DNA of 64,000 nucleotides from Acestrorhynchus altus (lineage: Eukaryota; Chordata; Actinopteri; Characiformes; Acestrorhynchidae). The first letter of the stretch is position 1. Every line of letters begins with the position of its first letter. Location: the NCBI GenBank assembly GCA_034509495.1, contig CM067519.1, positions 24,645,898 to 24,709,897 on the forward strand. The letters are read 5' to 3'. A model generated the notes under the pieces. That model worked only from the letters and a program-made list of their open reading frames with translations. It was not told where the DNA came from and did not search any database. The position numbers and the translations under genes are program-made. This document shows, in pieces, positions 47,070-59,436 of the stretch.

Positions 47070-47460
47070 CGAGCAGGTATTATGTGGGTGGGAGGTCATT
47101 CTCACCAGTGACACGGCAGTGCTGCTGGAGTGTTTAACCCCCTCAGTGTCATTGCTGAACTGAAAACAGTGCAGCAACCGGAAATGTCCAGCCAACAGAA
47201 TCATGTAAGCAGCGTCCCGTGATGCAGCACTGATGGGAGACTAGAAGATGACCAACAGACGTCTAATAGAGTGGACCCGTGAGTGGACACAGTGTTTAAA
47301 CCCTCCAGCAGCACTGCTGTGTCTGATCCACGCATACCAGCACGACACACGCTAACACAACGCCGTGTCAGTGTCACTGCAGTGCTGAGAATGACAGACC
47401 ACCCACATCATACCTGCTCTGTGGCGGTCCTGCAGGGTCCTGACCGTTGAAGATCAGGGT
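47070..47460. mobile_element. Long-hairpin non-autonomous repeat, copy 2
   Basis: The left part (gcaggtattatgtgggtggg, then cggcagtgctgctggagtgt) is mirrored by the right part (ctccagcagcactgctgtgt, then accacccacatcatacctgc), giving a near-palindrome of about 380 bases. It is related to 12640-13015 but retains both outer ends. Confidence 0.8.
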
Positions 47461-48105
47461 GAAAGGAGGACGAGAAGGGGGTTTGTATCCCGTATTTGTA
47501 GCGTACTCTTGAACATCAGTACATTTGTGCTGGATAGACACAGATCTATAGACATCATTATGACTGTGCTCTCCATTTATTTTTCTTCAGATAATGATAT
47601 GTGACGATATATAATTACTTACCTAATCACACGCTGACAGGGACATATTTACATTCTGCTCCCTCAAACATCTGTCTGTCTCAATATCGGAGAGTGACAA
47701 AGTTACAGCAATTAGAACTAATACAATAATAACCGTAATCAGATTTCAGTCATAATAAAATACCTCCCCTTCTTACGAACACTATCGAGGTATAGATAGC
47801 AGCTTTAATCGTCTGCTCTTTCCACACAACTCCTGCTCTTGTTCCACTGAGCTACAAGTGAGGAATAATTAAACATGAGGACGTATACTCCATGGAGGCC
47901 TTATGGGCATTAACTCATTGACTCTGTTAATCCCTCCCCCATGCCGGCCGGCTGGTTACAGTCTTGCTGAGAGTCTTATAAGCCTTCATTACCTTTTGTT
48001 TTCACTCACTTAATTTCACTTCCCGTTAATAAATAAATAAATCCATGACTGCACTGCTCTATAATAGCTCGTAAATCTTTCAAAGCATGTAATTAGCTAC
48101 TGTAC
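47461..48105. other. Stretch without recognised gene
   Basis: AT-rich with aaataaataaat words near 48030. Nothing supported. Confidence 0.5.
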
Positions 48106-48108
<3 letters not shown>

Positions 48109-48144
<36 letters not shown>

Positions 48145-48151
48145 CTCTCTC

Positions 48152-48205
<54 letters not shown>

Positions 48206-48210
48206 TCTCC
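48109..48210. repeat. (CT)n microsatellite, about 100 bp
   Basis: CT repeats with a few ctcctcttct and cact interruptions, one of the longest CT arrays in the window. Confidence 0.97.
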
Positions 48211-48784
48211 GAATATCCCATGGAGGGACATTTGTGGAATTTGTTTGTTTATACATTTGTTTGTTTGGGAGGGGGGTGGTCGAGTTAATCCGTTTTTGGC
48301 TTAATGTTTCTTTCTTTTCTTTTCATATCTCCTGTAAATAGTTCGCTCGCTCCCTTCCTGGCTCATTACGCACCCCTGTGTGGAGGTAATAGAACCTTCC
48401 TGCCTAATTTCATGAGCACACAGGGAGTTTTAAAGGAGAAATCGAAACGCGGATTGTGGATAGTGTTGTGTCTTTGCGTCTTGCCGTGCACTTGCTTGAT
48501 TATGTGGAACTGCTATTTGCATAAAGTTCTATGCGCTGCGTTCCTTTACTGCCAATGCCTGACTCTGACTCACGTCAAAGAGGTTGGGAAAAAGTTCGAT
48601 GTCTATGTGATGTTTTCTTCTTTCATTTTTTTTTTACTGGATGTATGAGTTATTGCAGCTAATAAGTAATGGAAGCTTAGTTTGGTGCAGACCAACTGCT
48701 GGGCTACTCAAATTTGTTATGTGAGATGGAAATATTAACGTTTTTTAAAAAATTACTTTCGCCTACATTTTTTTTTTCATATAA
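48211..48784. other. Low-repeat stretch, possible conserved non-coding DNA
   Basis: This holds a 114-codon plus-strand frame at 48304-48648 with Cys-rich hydrophobic text but no domain or splice evidence. It could be chance or conserved non-coding DNA. Confidence 0.3.
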
Positions 48785-49375
48785 GGACCAAAAACATTTT
48801 ATATCTCAGAAATCCTGTTGGAACGTGATCATCAGGAGTGTTAATTTTGATCAATTATTTGTAATAATTAGATTGTGAATGATATTTATATAATACTTTC
48901 TTCAAAATACTGTAAGAAAATTAATTATTTATGTATGTATCAGTATTATCCATTCTCAGTACTTTTATTCTGAAATTTTACCACTGGGCAAACAGCCCAT
49001 TCTTCATTTTCCAATATAACCCAATATCTGGGTCAGTGACATCGTTAGCTCCACCCCCTCTCACTGATCAGTCAGAGTCTGTATGCAGGTTGAGCATGTA
49101 CATGTGGACAGAGCAGTAAACATGCACTTGAAGCTCCATTGGCATTTAAACTGGGATTTAATTCAGTTGGAAATTAATGAATTTTAGCAAATTCAAGATT
49201 TTAAGATTTTAGTGAATCTTACTCAGAGATAATTCATTCCAGAATGAATGAGATGACACTTAGATAGGGTGAGTCCTGTAGTTCGTTATAGTAACTCTAT
49301 AATGTCTGTAGATTACACTGATCCTGAGTTATGAAGCCGTAGAAAACAGCATGTAATGAATAAAGGTACGTCAAA
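48785..49375 (+). mobile_element. Family D dispersed repeat, copy 2
   Basis: It is colinear with 37035-37480: acattttatatctcagaaat, tatgtatgtatcagtattat, catgtacatgtggacagagc, ggcatttaaactgggattta and then gatcctgagttatgaagccg. A segment including gatcagtcagagtctgtatg is present here and in the reverse copy at 53390 but missing from copy 1. Confidence 0.75.
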
Positions 49376-49424
49376 CCATCGAAACATCCTGCAAAATTGT
49401 CCAGTTAAGCATGAACTTTGCTCA

Positions 49425-49705
49425 AATCTACATTAGCCTTGTATCTCCATGGAAAACATAAGAAGCATATTGTTGCTGTCCATTGAAAACCATGTATCTC
49501 CAATTTTGTCCATTTTTAGTTTTCTCCAAATATGAATCTGACAGTTATTCTTTATTTCCTATCAGAATTTCATGATGAACAGACCAATAGAAAGCCTCCA
49601 AAATAAGTTCATTAATCTCATTTTACTTTAAGTTCCGTTCAAAGTTAAGAGCACGTTTGCTTTCTTCTGTGACGTCCCTTTTGGAGATACATGTTCCTTC
49701 ATTGA
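49425..49705. mobile_element. Short element flanked by inverted tgtatctcca / ggagatacatg ends
   Basis: The left part has ttgtatctccatggaaaaca and a second ccatgtatctccaattttgt. The right end is cccttttggagatacatgtt. The ends are inverted complements (atgtatctcca against tggagatacat) and the interior is non-coding, as in a miniature inverted-repeat transposable element. Confidence 0.6.
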
Positions 49706-49981
49706 CCACGACAATAAGCTGAACATCTACCTTTTGCGAGGAAACGATGATAAGTATGAATTGTGACTCTAACAGATGAGTGGAGGCTCTGAGTGTCGCA
49801 GACAGACTTGAGCTAAACCCAGGCTTTCAGGAGGAGAGAGAGCGAGCTTTTGAGAAGCACTCTTGATGTAAATGCTGTGGCTTCCTCCTCTCTCACAGCG
49901 ACGAAAGTTAGACCTACATGTACATGGCCAATAAGCTATTAGCTGGATGGATTCAGTCACCAGGCAACGGGAAATGCAGAT

Positions 49982-50018
49982 TTCTCTCGCTCTCTCTCTC
50001 CCTCTCTCTCTCTCTCTC
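49982..50018. repeat. (CT)n microsatellite
   Basis: A short CT array with cgc and ccc interruptions. Confidence 0.95.
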
Positions 50019-51535
50019 GTCCATAATCTTCGGATCAGTGTTACAGAGATAAGAACCCTCGAGTGTCCCTACTTCTCGCTCGGCCATGTTTTATGCTTCT
50101 CCTTGAAGCGTGATGGAGAGCTTGTCAGAGGCTAAAGCTCAGGGCTGGAGGTTGTGATAGCGAAGTTTCGGAGAGAGATAGAATGTGGAGGAGGGCCAGA
50201 TATATAGAGGTGGACTTTAGTGTCATCTTGTCAACTCCTCTAAGTTGTTATAAATCACCTGGAAGAAGAAAGTGTGTGACGTCGACGCCAAAGGTATCTG
50301 CGTGTGTGTGTTGTGGGCTCACACGTGGTTTCAAAGAGCTGGGTGGCTCCTGGTTGCCTACAGCTCATTTACATATTGTTCTTCGCACCTATTAATATTG
50401 TAGATTAGGCTGGTAATAATTAATAGCTAATAATTAGTACTTCACATCCTCAAAGCGCCAAGGAAATTGGAGGAGAATTACGGCCCAGGCTATATATGAT
50501 CTTAAATCTTTCCAAATTAAACAGACGATTTGTACTTGTTCATTTTTAATTGCAGTCCCTATCAAAGTTTGGATTAATTTATACTTTCAAGGAAAAGCCT
50601 GTCGCTATAAGGACATCCCGCTCTGCAAATTAAAGGAGCTTGGAGATACTATCGTGCTTCATCAGAACATCATAAAAGCTTCTGCTGCTTAAAAAGAGAA
50701 CATCCCAGATCCATAGGAAGGAGGGTTAGTGCCAAGACTAGGAGCGACACTTCGGCCTTTGATTATTCCTCTTTCATCGGATGAAGCCGGGGCTTAACCT
50801 CGGCGGAAGCCCACACAATCGTAATCTGGGAACGTGAGGCTTCTGGCAGCAGATAAAGGTTTCCTCACGGGCTGCACATTTTCCTTTTCGCTCTTAAAAT
50901 CTGCTCTAACGGGGCAAGAATCCAGAGATTAGGAGCTGCTGTCGATTATGTTTTGTCTTTGTACTGTATCTCATTTGCGATCCGTTTTTAGAGCCGTACG
51001 GAAAACGTAGAGGTGGAATCTTTCTGAAATCAGGCCATGTGGTATGCTAATCACCTTGTTTTCTTTGGCAAGGGTAGGACACAAGGAGACTGTATAGTAA
51101 ACACAAGACACAATCACATTTCATGTTGGTGCTTCTTGGCAGATTGGACGTCTTGTTGCTGAAGAATTGCTGTTGCGTAACATATGCATAGCTAGATTGT
51201 GTGCAGTTAGGTTAAAGACTCTTGTATGCCGATGGTTGTGCTAAATGTTGGCAGTCACATTCAGGCAATGTCATTTTAATGGCCCTAGAAATTCAAAATC
51301 AGGTCTTATATACTCCACCTTAACACCTAAATCCAGGCTTAAGCAACACTGCATAATTTTTCTTGCTCAAAATTAATTGATACGGCTATTTCCCAGGCCT
51401 TACTTGAGCTGGGGCAGGTTTAGAGTGGACCAGACAGTGGACGATTCCTCCATGACCCTCAGAAAGTAATTAACTAAGAGTACAAACATCCCAGAAGAAG
51501 TCCCTCAGCAGACACTTCTTAATACAAGTAGAACT
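50019..51535. other. Low-repeat stretch, possible conserved non-coding DNA
   Basis: I recognise no transposon or gene in 1.5 kb. The segment 50400-51060 has balanced, complex sequence of the kind seen in regulatory DNA around neuronal genes. This is only a pointer for comparison with other fish. Confidence 0.3.
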
Positions 51536-51537
51536 AG

Positions 51538-51830
51538 ACCATTTTAATGATCATAATAGAAGCAGGAGTACCAGGATTTAATCACTGTAATAGAAGCAGA
51601 GTAATCCTGTTTTAATTGTCATATTGAATATTGGAGTACCGCAGTACAATTATCAGAGTAGAAATACAAGAATGTTGGTTTAATTATCATAATAGAAGTG
51701 CGAGTACCTTGATTTAATTACCTTAACAGCAAAGGAAGTACCTCGGTACCTGGCACAATTCTTATAATAGGAGTAGGAGTACTGTCTGAGGACCAGGGTT
51801 AATTATTATAATGGAAGTAGCAGTACTCTG
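51538..51830. repeat. Degenerate minisatellite (taatagaagcaggagtacc...tttaat units)
   Basis: Units such as atcataatagaagcaggagt, accaggatttaatcactg, taatagaagtgcgagtacct and tataatggaagtagcagtac recur about every 40-55 bases, six or so times. Confidence 0.8.
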
Positions 51831-52029
51831 GTCAAAGCTCCTTAATCAATAAGGGGTTCTTGATTGCTATGGTCCTTAAACTTGTCCATGAGGACCCTCA
51901 ATTTTTCCTGTCTTACCCTTTGCATTTTGAATATGGGCTGTTTGGTGGTCCCAGATGACCAATTTGAGAAGCACTTCCCTAGAAGTATTAGGAATATTTT
52001 GGAATTGCTCATACCCTAACCAAGGTACA

Positions 52030-52640
52030 CTAATATTGACACTTTTCCACTGCATAGTACCGACTCTACTCCACACTGCTTTTGGTTAGTGGTACCTGAT
52101 TCCTCCTGAAATGCTGCCCGGGGACACTACAAGTCTTAAATTAGCAATGGAATGAGTCTTTTATCAACTCGAAATTCATTTTAAATGGTTGATTTTAAAG
52201 AAAACTGGGAAAACTATCCACTCTAATCGGAGCATTAGTATTCCATACCCCATGGTCTCTTAATAGCATTCACACCGTAACACTTGCCCACCCTTCTTCA
52301 GCAGACTTCCACAGGACAACTGTGGAGGTAGGACCTTCAGTCATGGCCTGCCCGTTGAGGGAATCAACAGTTAGTTGGCTAACTGAGCTTCCTTTCTCCT
52401 GCACGTCCAATCAGATAACGAGAGCAGAATCCATCCTGTTATAAATAAAATATAACATTACTTTTTGAAAAAGTTAGGAGTCCGTAAGGATCAAACATTG
52501 ATGTTGTGAAATTGGCAGCTTCACAATACGACACGGTAACCTAAACAGCATGAACATGATTTTTGGCCAATCAGAGCAGTTGAGAAGTCTAGAAGAGGCG
52601 AGTAGTGTAGGTGCCACACGGTGGAAAAGCACCAATAGTT
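52030..52640. mobile_element. Non-autonomous element with cttttccac / gtggaaaag ends
   Basis: The left end gacacttttccactgcatag followed by taccgact is answered by an inverted right end cacacggtggaaaagcacca about 600 bases on. The text between has no open frame. The ends match a widespread fish repeat type, but the family name is uncertain. Confidence 0.5.
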
Positions 52641-53385
52641 GTGCCCTAATGAACTACAAGCTAGAATTCTACCTTAAGGTCCTAGTAGGAGTACACTTGA
52701 TAGAGTGCCCTATACAAGAACACTGGTAGAAGTAAGATATGGTTTAGTACCCTGTGTACCCAGGAAATACCCTCATAGCTCATTCTGAAGGGCTGGCAAA
52801 TAGGTTCAACCCACTTTATTCTTGGCAGGCCGGGTAGACTGCGGGCCGCCCACACGGTAGGCCAGATGTTAATTAAGAGCAGAGAGAGTGTGTCTCAGTG
52901 CTCATGAGCCTTCCAGGACCACACAGTCCCGCAGCCCGAGCCCCAGTCTAATTTAGCTGCTGTCCTGGTGACTGAGTTAAATTTGGCCGTGAAGAGAGTG
53001 AAGAGAGCCTTAGTTCATATTCAGCGAAGCATAACGTTGAAAACGGCAAACTCAACCAAAGTCATGCACAGACTTGTAACTATTTATTTAAAATCAGATC
53101 AGAAAGCTGTCTGGAATATTATGCTTCCATTTACTCACCCTGCTCTTCAGAAATTCAAGTGACATCCAGTTGCTGCGAAGCCTGAGCTGCAGTTAAAGCC
53201 CCCAGGCTGGGAAAAGCCTCAGCTTGGGTAGACTGGCTGTCTATCTTCAGTTTGCAGGCTGGATCAAGTGTTTGTGAGGTATCTCGCATGAACCTTAGTT
53301 GGAAATGTGTTAGCAGGACAAATCAGTTGTTTCAGAGAAGGCTTGAACTCTTATTTTGACGGCCGTCTCTAATCTTAATACTTGT
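52641..53385. other. Stretch without recognised gene
   Basis: No supported exon, repeat or RNA gene. Confidence 0.5.
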
Positions 53386-53389
53386 AAGC

Positions 53390-53770
53390 ACCTAATGTTA
53401 ACTCTTCAGACCAGAGATCTGCATGTTGTGGGCAGTTACATGTAGTTTTCTAGGCTTCATAACTCAGGATCAGAGTAAACTACAAACGTGATGCACATAT
53501 CAGCAAGGACTCAAGCTTGGAAAACTAATGCCACAGGAGCTTCCAGTGCATGTTTACTGCTCTGTCCACGCGTAAATGCTCACCTGCATGCAGACTCTGA
53601 CTGATCAGAGAGAGGGGGCGGGGCTGATGATAGCACTGACCTGCATATTGGGTTACAGAAAAAGCGAGAAGGAAGGGACGGTTTGCTGTTTCTTTGCTCA
53701 CAAAGTGTTGAAATTTCAGAATAAAAGTCCTGAGAAGTCTGATACGCATACAAATATAAAAAATAATAAA
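53390..53770 (-). mobile_element. Family D dispersed repeat, copy 3, reverse orientation
   Basis: In reverse complement it follows copy 2: tttctgaggct-like text is replaced by ggcttcataactcaggatca (end block), then gtttactgctctgtccacgc, gcatgcagactctgactgat and aaatttcagaataaaagtcc. Confidence 0.75.
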
Positions 53771-53780
53771 GGTCTTTCTG

Positions 53781-53863
53781 GTTGTTGTTGTTGTTTTTAA
53801 TTATTATTATTATTAGAATTATTATTATTATTTTATTTATTTATTTATTTATTTATTTATTTG
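53781..53863. repeat. Compound (TTG)n(ATT)n(TTTA)n microsatellite
   Basis: Four TTG units, then ATT units broken by agaatt, then about eight TTTA units. Confidence 0.97.
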
Positions 53864-55720
53864 AGCTACCTTCAAAAAACAGCATGTTTTAGACATGCAA
53901 CAAAAACTTGTAGGTGCAAGTAAACATGTAGAAATATTTAAAATCTCTTAATTTTTCATCTCAAATGAAGACAAATATCCTTAAAATAGCAATATCTGTT
54001 AAGTGCGGAAAGAGTTGTGGGCTTAAGGTGAGCTACCTCCACTGACTTTGACCTTGAGAACAGGTAGTCGGAAAATATTCCTGGGGTGGATTTTCACTTT
54101 CTGGACCTGAAATGTCCACCTCTGGTGAAACTGGTCCACGATGTGGCTCCTTCTGCTCAAGCTCAGGCTTTGCTCTGCCTGAGGCTTTGTCTGCAGATGC
54201 CACAGGTACGCTCTACTCTCTTTCCTCTTCTCCAGATAATCAATACCTGGAGCTAAAATTTTAGGACTCCTAGAGATCCTGGATCACCCAGGGACAGCGA
54301 ACGTACCCGTGCCCTGTTGTTCATGTGCTATGCAATACCTTTCTCTCAGCATTTTCTACCCTTAGCTGACTCTTTCTTTGCCTTAATCTTTGCCACTGCA
54401 AAATTATGATCCCTGGAAAATCCATGTGTTTTCCTACCTCTCCATTACTATCAGAGCCAGAGAGCTAATTGCTTTTCTCTCTTCCCTTGAAGCGTGCTCA
54501 GGAAATCAAGTAGCAATTGTGTAGTCCCCCTTTTCAATTTTCCTTCTAATAAATCCCCCTCCCTGCACACACGCTTCTTTTCTTTATATTTCTATTTTTT
54601 TCCCGCGCTGGCAAATTAGTATTCAGTCGGCTCTGAGGTTTGGGTTAAGCTCCTGGGCGCATCTCTTCTCAGGTGTTTGCTGGAGGTCAGAGCGAAAGTA
54701 TTAGAAGAGAAAAGCATTTGTGTCTCAGATCATGCAAATGGAAAAGAGAGATCCGGAGGAAGTGTGACAGCCGAGTCAGAATGATTAAGCTGGGTTAGAG
54801 TTACAGCTGTTCTTCTGGTTAAGCATTCAGCTTAGCTCTGAAACTACCTGAGGCCTTACTTGCACGGGTCAAGCAAGTTCTGAGCTCATCATGATGACAT
54901 AAAAACATGCATTTCGCTTTCTAGGAGTCCCATTGAGCACTTCCAGACTTGCTCTAAGAGACATGAAGTACCCTAAATGAAGTGCTTTATGAAGTCTGGT
55001 AGAAGCAGGTGTCCCCATTGAAGAAACTTGGGGAGCTTTTCCCCTACGTGGTACCTACACTACTCAACTTTACATATCTTTACTAACTTTTGGGTAACGG
55101 ATAATGGGTTGTTTAGGTTTATTGATTCTAAATGACAGGGTTCCAAATTGTCCTAATGAAAAGCAAAAACACCCACTAGAGTTGAGTAGAGTTCTGTAGG
55201 TAACACACATTGAAAGAGCATCATTCGAGAAGTCTAAGTGGTACTATCTTAACAGACAGTCCAGATAAGGTTGATCAGTACACGGTGAATGCGTACTGAC
55301 CATAGGATTCCACAGGACTTAATGTTGTGAAGCCAAATCTGTATCCCAGAACTCGAACTGCCGAAGCAGTTCCAAGGCCGCATTGTCCCTTTAGTACTCG
55401 GAGCATGGTAGACATTCAGATTTGGCCCGGATATCACAAACACTGTGTAAGATCTGTACTCAAAACAGTTCTGGAGGCAGCTCTGCCTCTGAGGCAGAAC
55501 AAACACAATTGGCTCAGATGATAACCAACAGTTACTGTCTCTATAAGCAGTAGGCAGAGGTTTCTTTTTTTTTGGTTCATAATTGAATTCATAAAGGTTA
55601 TTTACTGTCATTTATCTTTTTTTTTCCTTACATTTAAAGTTAAATAATTCATGCTTTTCAGAATGTTTTAATTTTGATACTGATTTATAGTTTAGTCAGA
55701 CCTGAAATTAAATATTGTAA
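53864..55720. other. Low-repeat stretch, possible conserved non-coding DNA
   Basis: Nothing coding is supported. A minus-strand frame of 120 codons (55249-55611) lacks any domain. Part of 55060-55215 may be a decayed repeat. The segment 54450-54800 is complex and unrepeated. Confidence 0.4.
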
Positions 55721-55724
55721 AGGT

Positions 55725-55905
55725 GCTCATAGAATTTGTCCTCCGCATTAAACCCATCCACATACAGTGATACACACTAGTGGATTCACACCCTTGGGGG
55801 CAGTAAGCACACGTGCCTGAAGCGGTGGGCAGCCCTATCCATGGTGTCTGGGAAGGTAAATGCCTTGCTCAAGGGCGAGGCAGCAACCCTCCAGTCACAT
55901 GACTT
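55725..55905 (+). repeat. Dispersed repeat (gggggcagtaagcacacgtg... block)
   Basis: The string of words ttgggggcagtaagcacacg, gcggtgggcagccctatcca and gccttgctcaagggcgaggc is typical of a non-coding repeat found through teleost genomes. Only one copy lies in this window. Confidence 0.5.
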
Positions 55906-57180
55906 TTTTTTTGTTACCGATAGGCCACGGCTGTGAGATTCTGGATTTCTGATTTTCGTGAGCTATAAGGTCAAGTATGAAATGTCACTCTACATGTAAT
56001 GAATTATGAACAGCCGTGATTTTGCACAGGAGCCTGTTTAGCAGGATGAACATGTGCTAGTGCTAAAGAAAATTAGAGTTCTGTGCTATAAAACTTCTCA
56101 GATCTCAAGTGAGCCGGTTACAAATGCAGACATTGTGGTTGAACTTGTGACCTCTGAAACTGGACAGGAAAAATGGTGTTCAGAGTTGTTTTCCACCCGC
56201 GAACATCTGAGACTCTGACTTCTCTTGCAAGATTTTTGGCTTGCTCCGCTTGCTGTGTAGGATGCAAGAGACACGATGAAGTCTACAAGGCTGTAATTTT
56301 CCAAAAATTCAACTATTCCCCTCGCTCAGAGGAGAGGCGGTAAGCAAAAGAGCGTAAACGATCAAGGAACCCTCTGGGAAGAGACAATTGCAGTGGTGAA
56401 CTTCATGGCACTTCAAGATTTGTAAGGCAGAGAATGGAGCTGTCGCTGTGCAGGCCTCAGAGAGGGCTAAGAGGAGGGCGTGAGCCATGTGGAATCCTAA
56501 AGAAGCCAGGCGAAGAGAGACAGCTAATAGCTGCATCTGTCTGAGACCTACAGCCTTTACGACTTTGCACAGGTCAAGTGAGTTGTAAATGCATCTTGAT
56601 AAAAGAAGCCATTTTGCTTCTCTGCTTCTTCTTTTACGTAAGCCAGCGTTAAGAGGGCTGTGGAAAATAACCCTGTTCTGTTGGGGAGATGGCTCATTAA
56701 AATACACATCTCACATGGACACAGGAGACCTAGATCTGCAGAGGAGACAAGAAGTCAGTCTGTAGTTATGAGGCTGGTGGGCTTCATAGAAACACCTCAA
56801 AAGTTTACGAAGTTCTGTTCCACATCAGTGCCTTTGTTCTAGTCAGCTGCGAGAAAAACATCAACAAGATCCCAAATCGACTCCAAATTCCATTCGATTT
56901 CCATTCATTTAGTCATATTTTCGGATTTTAACTTCAGCTCCACAAACTGCAGCACTGAAATATACTACCTACCACATAAGCTAATCAGCGCCGTTCACGC
57001 TGTTTATTACAAAACAAGTCAAACAGATTATACAGGATCAAATCAACTTAAGGTGAGGCTGTTCTGCCTCACCCTTTTCTCCAGAAGGGAGCACTGTTGT
57101 TTTGTATGTGCGATGAGGAGGTGTGTTGTGAGGCCTTTATTAAATAAGCTCCAGCTGAGAATCATTACAATGCTTCTCCA
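55906..57180. other. Stretch without recognised gene
   Basis: A 132-codon minus-strand frame at 56309-56707 has no recognisable domain. Nothing is supported. Confidence 0.5.
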
Positions 57181-57184
57181 AGCT

Positions 57185-57600
57185 CCATAATACAGCTATG
57201 AAGACCCCTGAATCACCTCAGGAAGTGCAAAGTGAGTAGACCAAGTCAAAGTATCTGTTATCTGTATCTCCACTGCCTTGTCCTTGATGAGCAGTGGTGT
57301 GTGGTTGGGTTGTTTCCTCCTGAAGTCAACAATGATCTCTTTCATTTGTTTGACATTCAAAGCCAGGTTGTTAATTTCGCACCAGCCAACCAGATGGTTC
57401 ACCTCCCTTCTGTAGTCCAGATCATTGTTCCAAGGATTAGGCCCACTACTGTGGTGTCATCTGTGAACTTCACAATGTGGTTATAAGTGGACCGGGCGCA
57501 GCAATCATGGGTCATTAGTGTGAACAGCAGTGGGCTCAAGATGCAGCCCTTGAGGGGAGCCGGTGCTCAGAGAGATGCCGCTGGAGACATTTGAATCGCA
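57185..57600 (-). mobile_element. LINE (non-LTR retrotransposon) reverse-transcriptase fragment
   Basis: On the minus strand, HIVKFTDDTTVVG (about 57431-57475) carries the F-x-DD catalytic box of reverse transcriptase. It is followed after one net frameshift by VNHLVGWCEINNLALNVKQM and KEIIVDFRRK (57300-57410), the conserved stretch downstream of the active site in L2/Rex-type fish LINEs. The rest of the element is absent. It is a dead 5'-truncated or internal fragment, and the clade is tentative. Confidence 0.85.
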
Positions 57601-58430
57601 ACATTGATTTTTCAAACCCAACCCTAATCTGAGCAGAAACAAAACTGACCTTCTACTTCTCTCTTGTTTACCTGGAGCAGTAGAGTTTACTTGTCTTGTC
57701 CAAAGGCCCAACAACAAGGCTGTAGAGGAAAACCTGGTTTTAGGAGCTCTCATAGCTCTTTTCCACCAAAGGAAGTCTGGTCCTTGAGCTGGTTCTGTTT
57801 GGGTTCATAAGAACTTTGGTGCTTTTCAACAAACCAGTCTGCATTTACAGCAAAAATCCTACTTCTAGGTCTAGGCCCAATTTATATCCCCAAGCCCTAG
57901 TGCAGCAGCCGTGCTCATTTGCATGAAGTTGAAATCTGCTGAAGTTGCTCTCAGCGCAACGCAACCCATCATGCACCGTGAGCACGCGGCAGCTCTCTTC
58001 ATCGAAATGAATAGGATGCGGTGAGGTGCGATGGCAAGTGGACATGTACCTTTAAGCCGAGTCATTAAACAGTCATGACATTCAACATTACAGTGGATGT
58101 CATGATAGTTACTGGTAAATGATGGAATCAGCGGTGGTATCATACTTTCAAATTACTGGGCAATGAATGACCGATGTCAAGTCCTGTCATTCATTGTCGA
58201 GTAATTTAAAACTGTCATATTACTGTTTAGCAGTAACTTGACACTATGACAGACACTATGATTGTACTACTGCGTTGGTGACATGGTTATATTGGTGCAA
58301 CGTACGGGGTCTGCAGTAATGGGTTTCTGCATTTGCATCATCAGTAAAACTATGTCATGATCAATATGGCTGTTTTTATTGACCAATGAATTATTCATTA
58401 TTAGAGTATTTAGGGCCAAGCTGAAACTAA
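57601..58430. other. Stretch without recognised gene
   Basis: A cttttccaccaaaggaag word near 57762 hints at another decayed repeat end. No gene is supported. Confidence 0.45.
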
Positions 58431-58435
58431 TTATA

Positions 58436-58437
<2 letters not shown>

Positions 58438-58512
<75 letters not shown>
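58438..58512. repeat. (CA)n microsatellite, pure, 75 bp
   Basis: Uninterrupted CA units. The Cys-Val open frame over it is an artefact. Confidence 0.98.
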
Positions 58513-58514
<2 letters not shown>

Positions 58515-59430
58515 ATCTCCACCTGGACTCCACTGTGCGCTGAAAGAGCTCATTGGACCCTGGCATTTTTATTATGTTGAATTTCTAGTGAAGATGTATT
58601 GTCTCACTAGAGGTTTCTGCAGAAGAGCAATATGGCACCTGCCGCACTCCAGATTATGAAAGAAGAGTGTGAAAGTGTAATGCTTCCTGTTGGTAATGGT
58701 CTCTCTCGGGCCTTGGAGTAAATGATTACTGGCCAAGCGAAGAACGCACAAGAAGAGGAGAAGATCGTAATGAATTTCTGCAGCAAAGATGGGGAGAAAC
58801 CTCATTCGCTGCTCAGGGGCTGTGGGAGCTAAAAATATGTGGGTGAAGTTACCTTCCACAGTGTTCTTCTGTGCTTTGGGGTTGCTGATGGATTGCATCT
58901 AAATGAACTTGTTTATGTGTGAATGTACCGTATGTGTGCATCTGCTTGCGTGAATATACGTGTGTGCTTCAGTCCATTAGACCCAGACTCGGAGAGCTGA
59001 GGAACTTAATCCGTGTTACATAATGATTTTTTTAATTTTTTTTTTACGTTCTTCTTCGTTTGATTTAGTTGCTAAGGCACCGACTGGCTTGATGCAAAAA
59101 AAAAAACAAAACTGAACGGATGTCTACACTCTGCCATTTAACCATTGTCAGAGCAAAGCCATTCAAAGCTGTTTTCAAAGTGTTGTTTTTTGGTGCAAGG
59201 ACATCAAGTGAGAGGCGTCGTGGCTTAGCGGTGAAGGAGCACTTTCTTAGTCTTATTAGTTCAGGCCTTATACAACACCCACATTACGAGCTTTAGAAAC
59301 TATCTAACATCCATTTAATGGCTTTAAACATGAGACAACCTCTTTTCACACAATCAGAATTAAAGTGTGACATGCAGGTGAACGGCAAAGAACGGCTGGA
59401 AGCAGTGACCATAAAATGACAGAAGATAAT
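58513..59430. other. Stretch without recognised gene
   Basis: The word TGGCTTAGCGG near 59221 resembles a polymerase III A box, but no B box or SINE body follows. No other feature is supported. Confidence 0.45.
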
Positions 59431-59436
59431 GTCCAA

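Noticed and set aside
48304..48648. 114-codon frame rich in Cys and hydrophobic residues
   Set aside because: No recognisable family or exon boundaries. Kept only as possible conserved non-coding DNA.
56309..56707. 132-codon minus-strand frame with Leu/Ala-rich stretches
   Set aside because: No domain or splice context, and no homologue that I can recognise.
59215..59235. A-box-like TGGCTTAGCGG as a tRNA gene or SINE
   Set aside because: No B box, cloverleaf or SINE body follows at the right distance.
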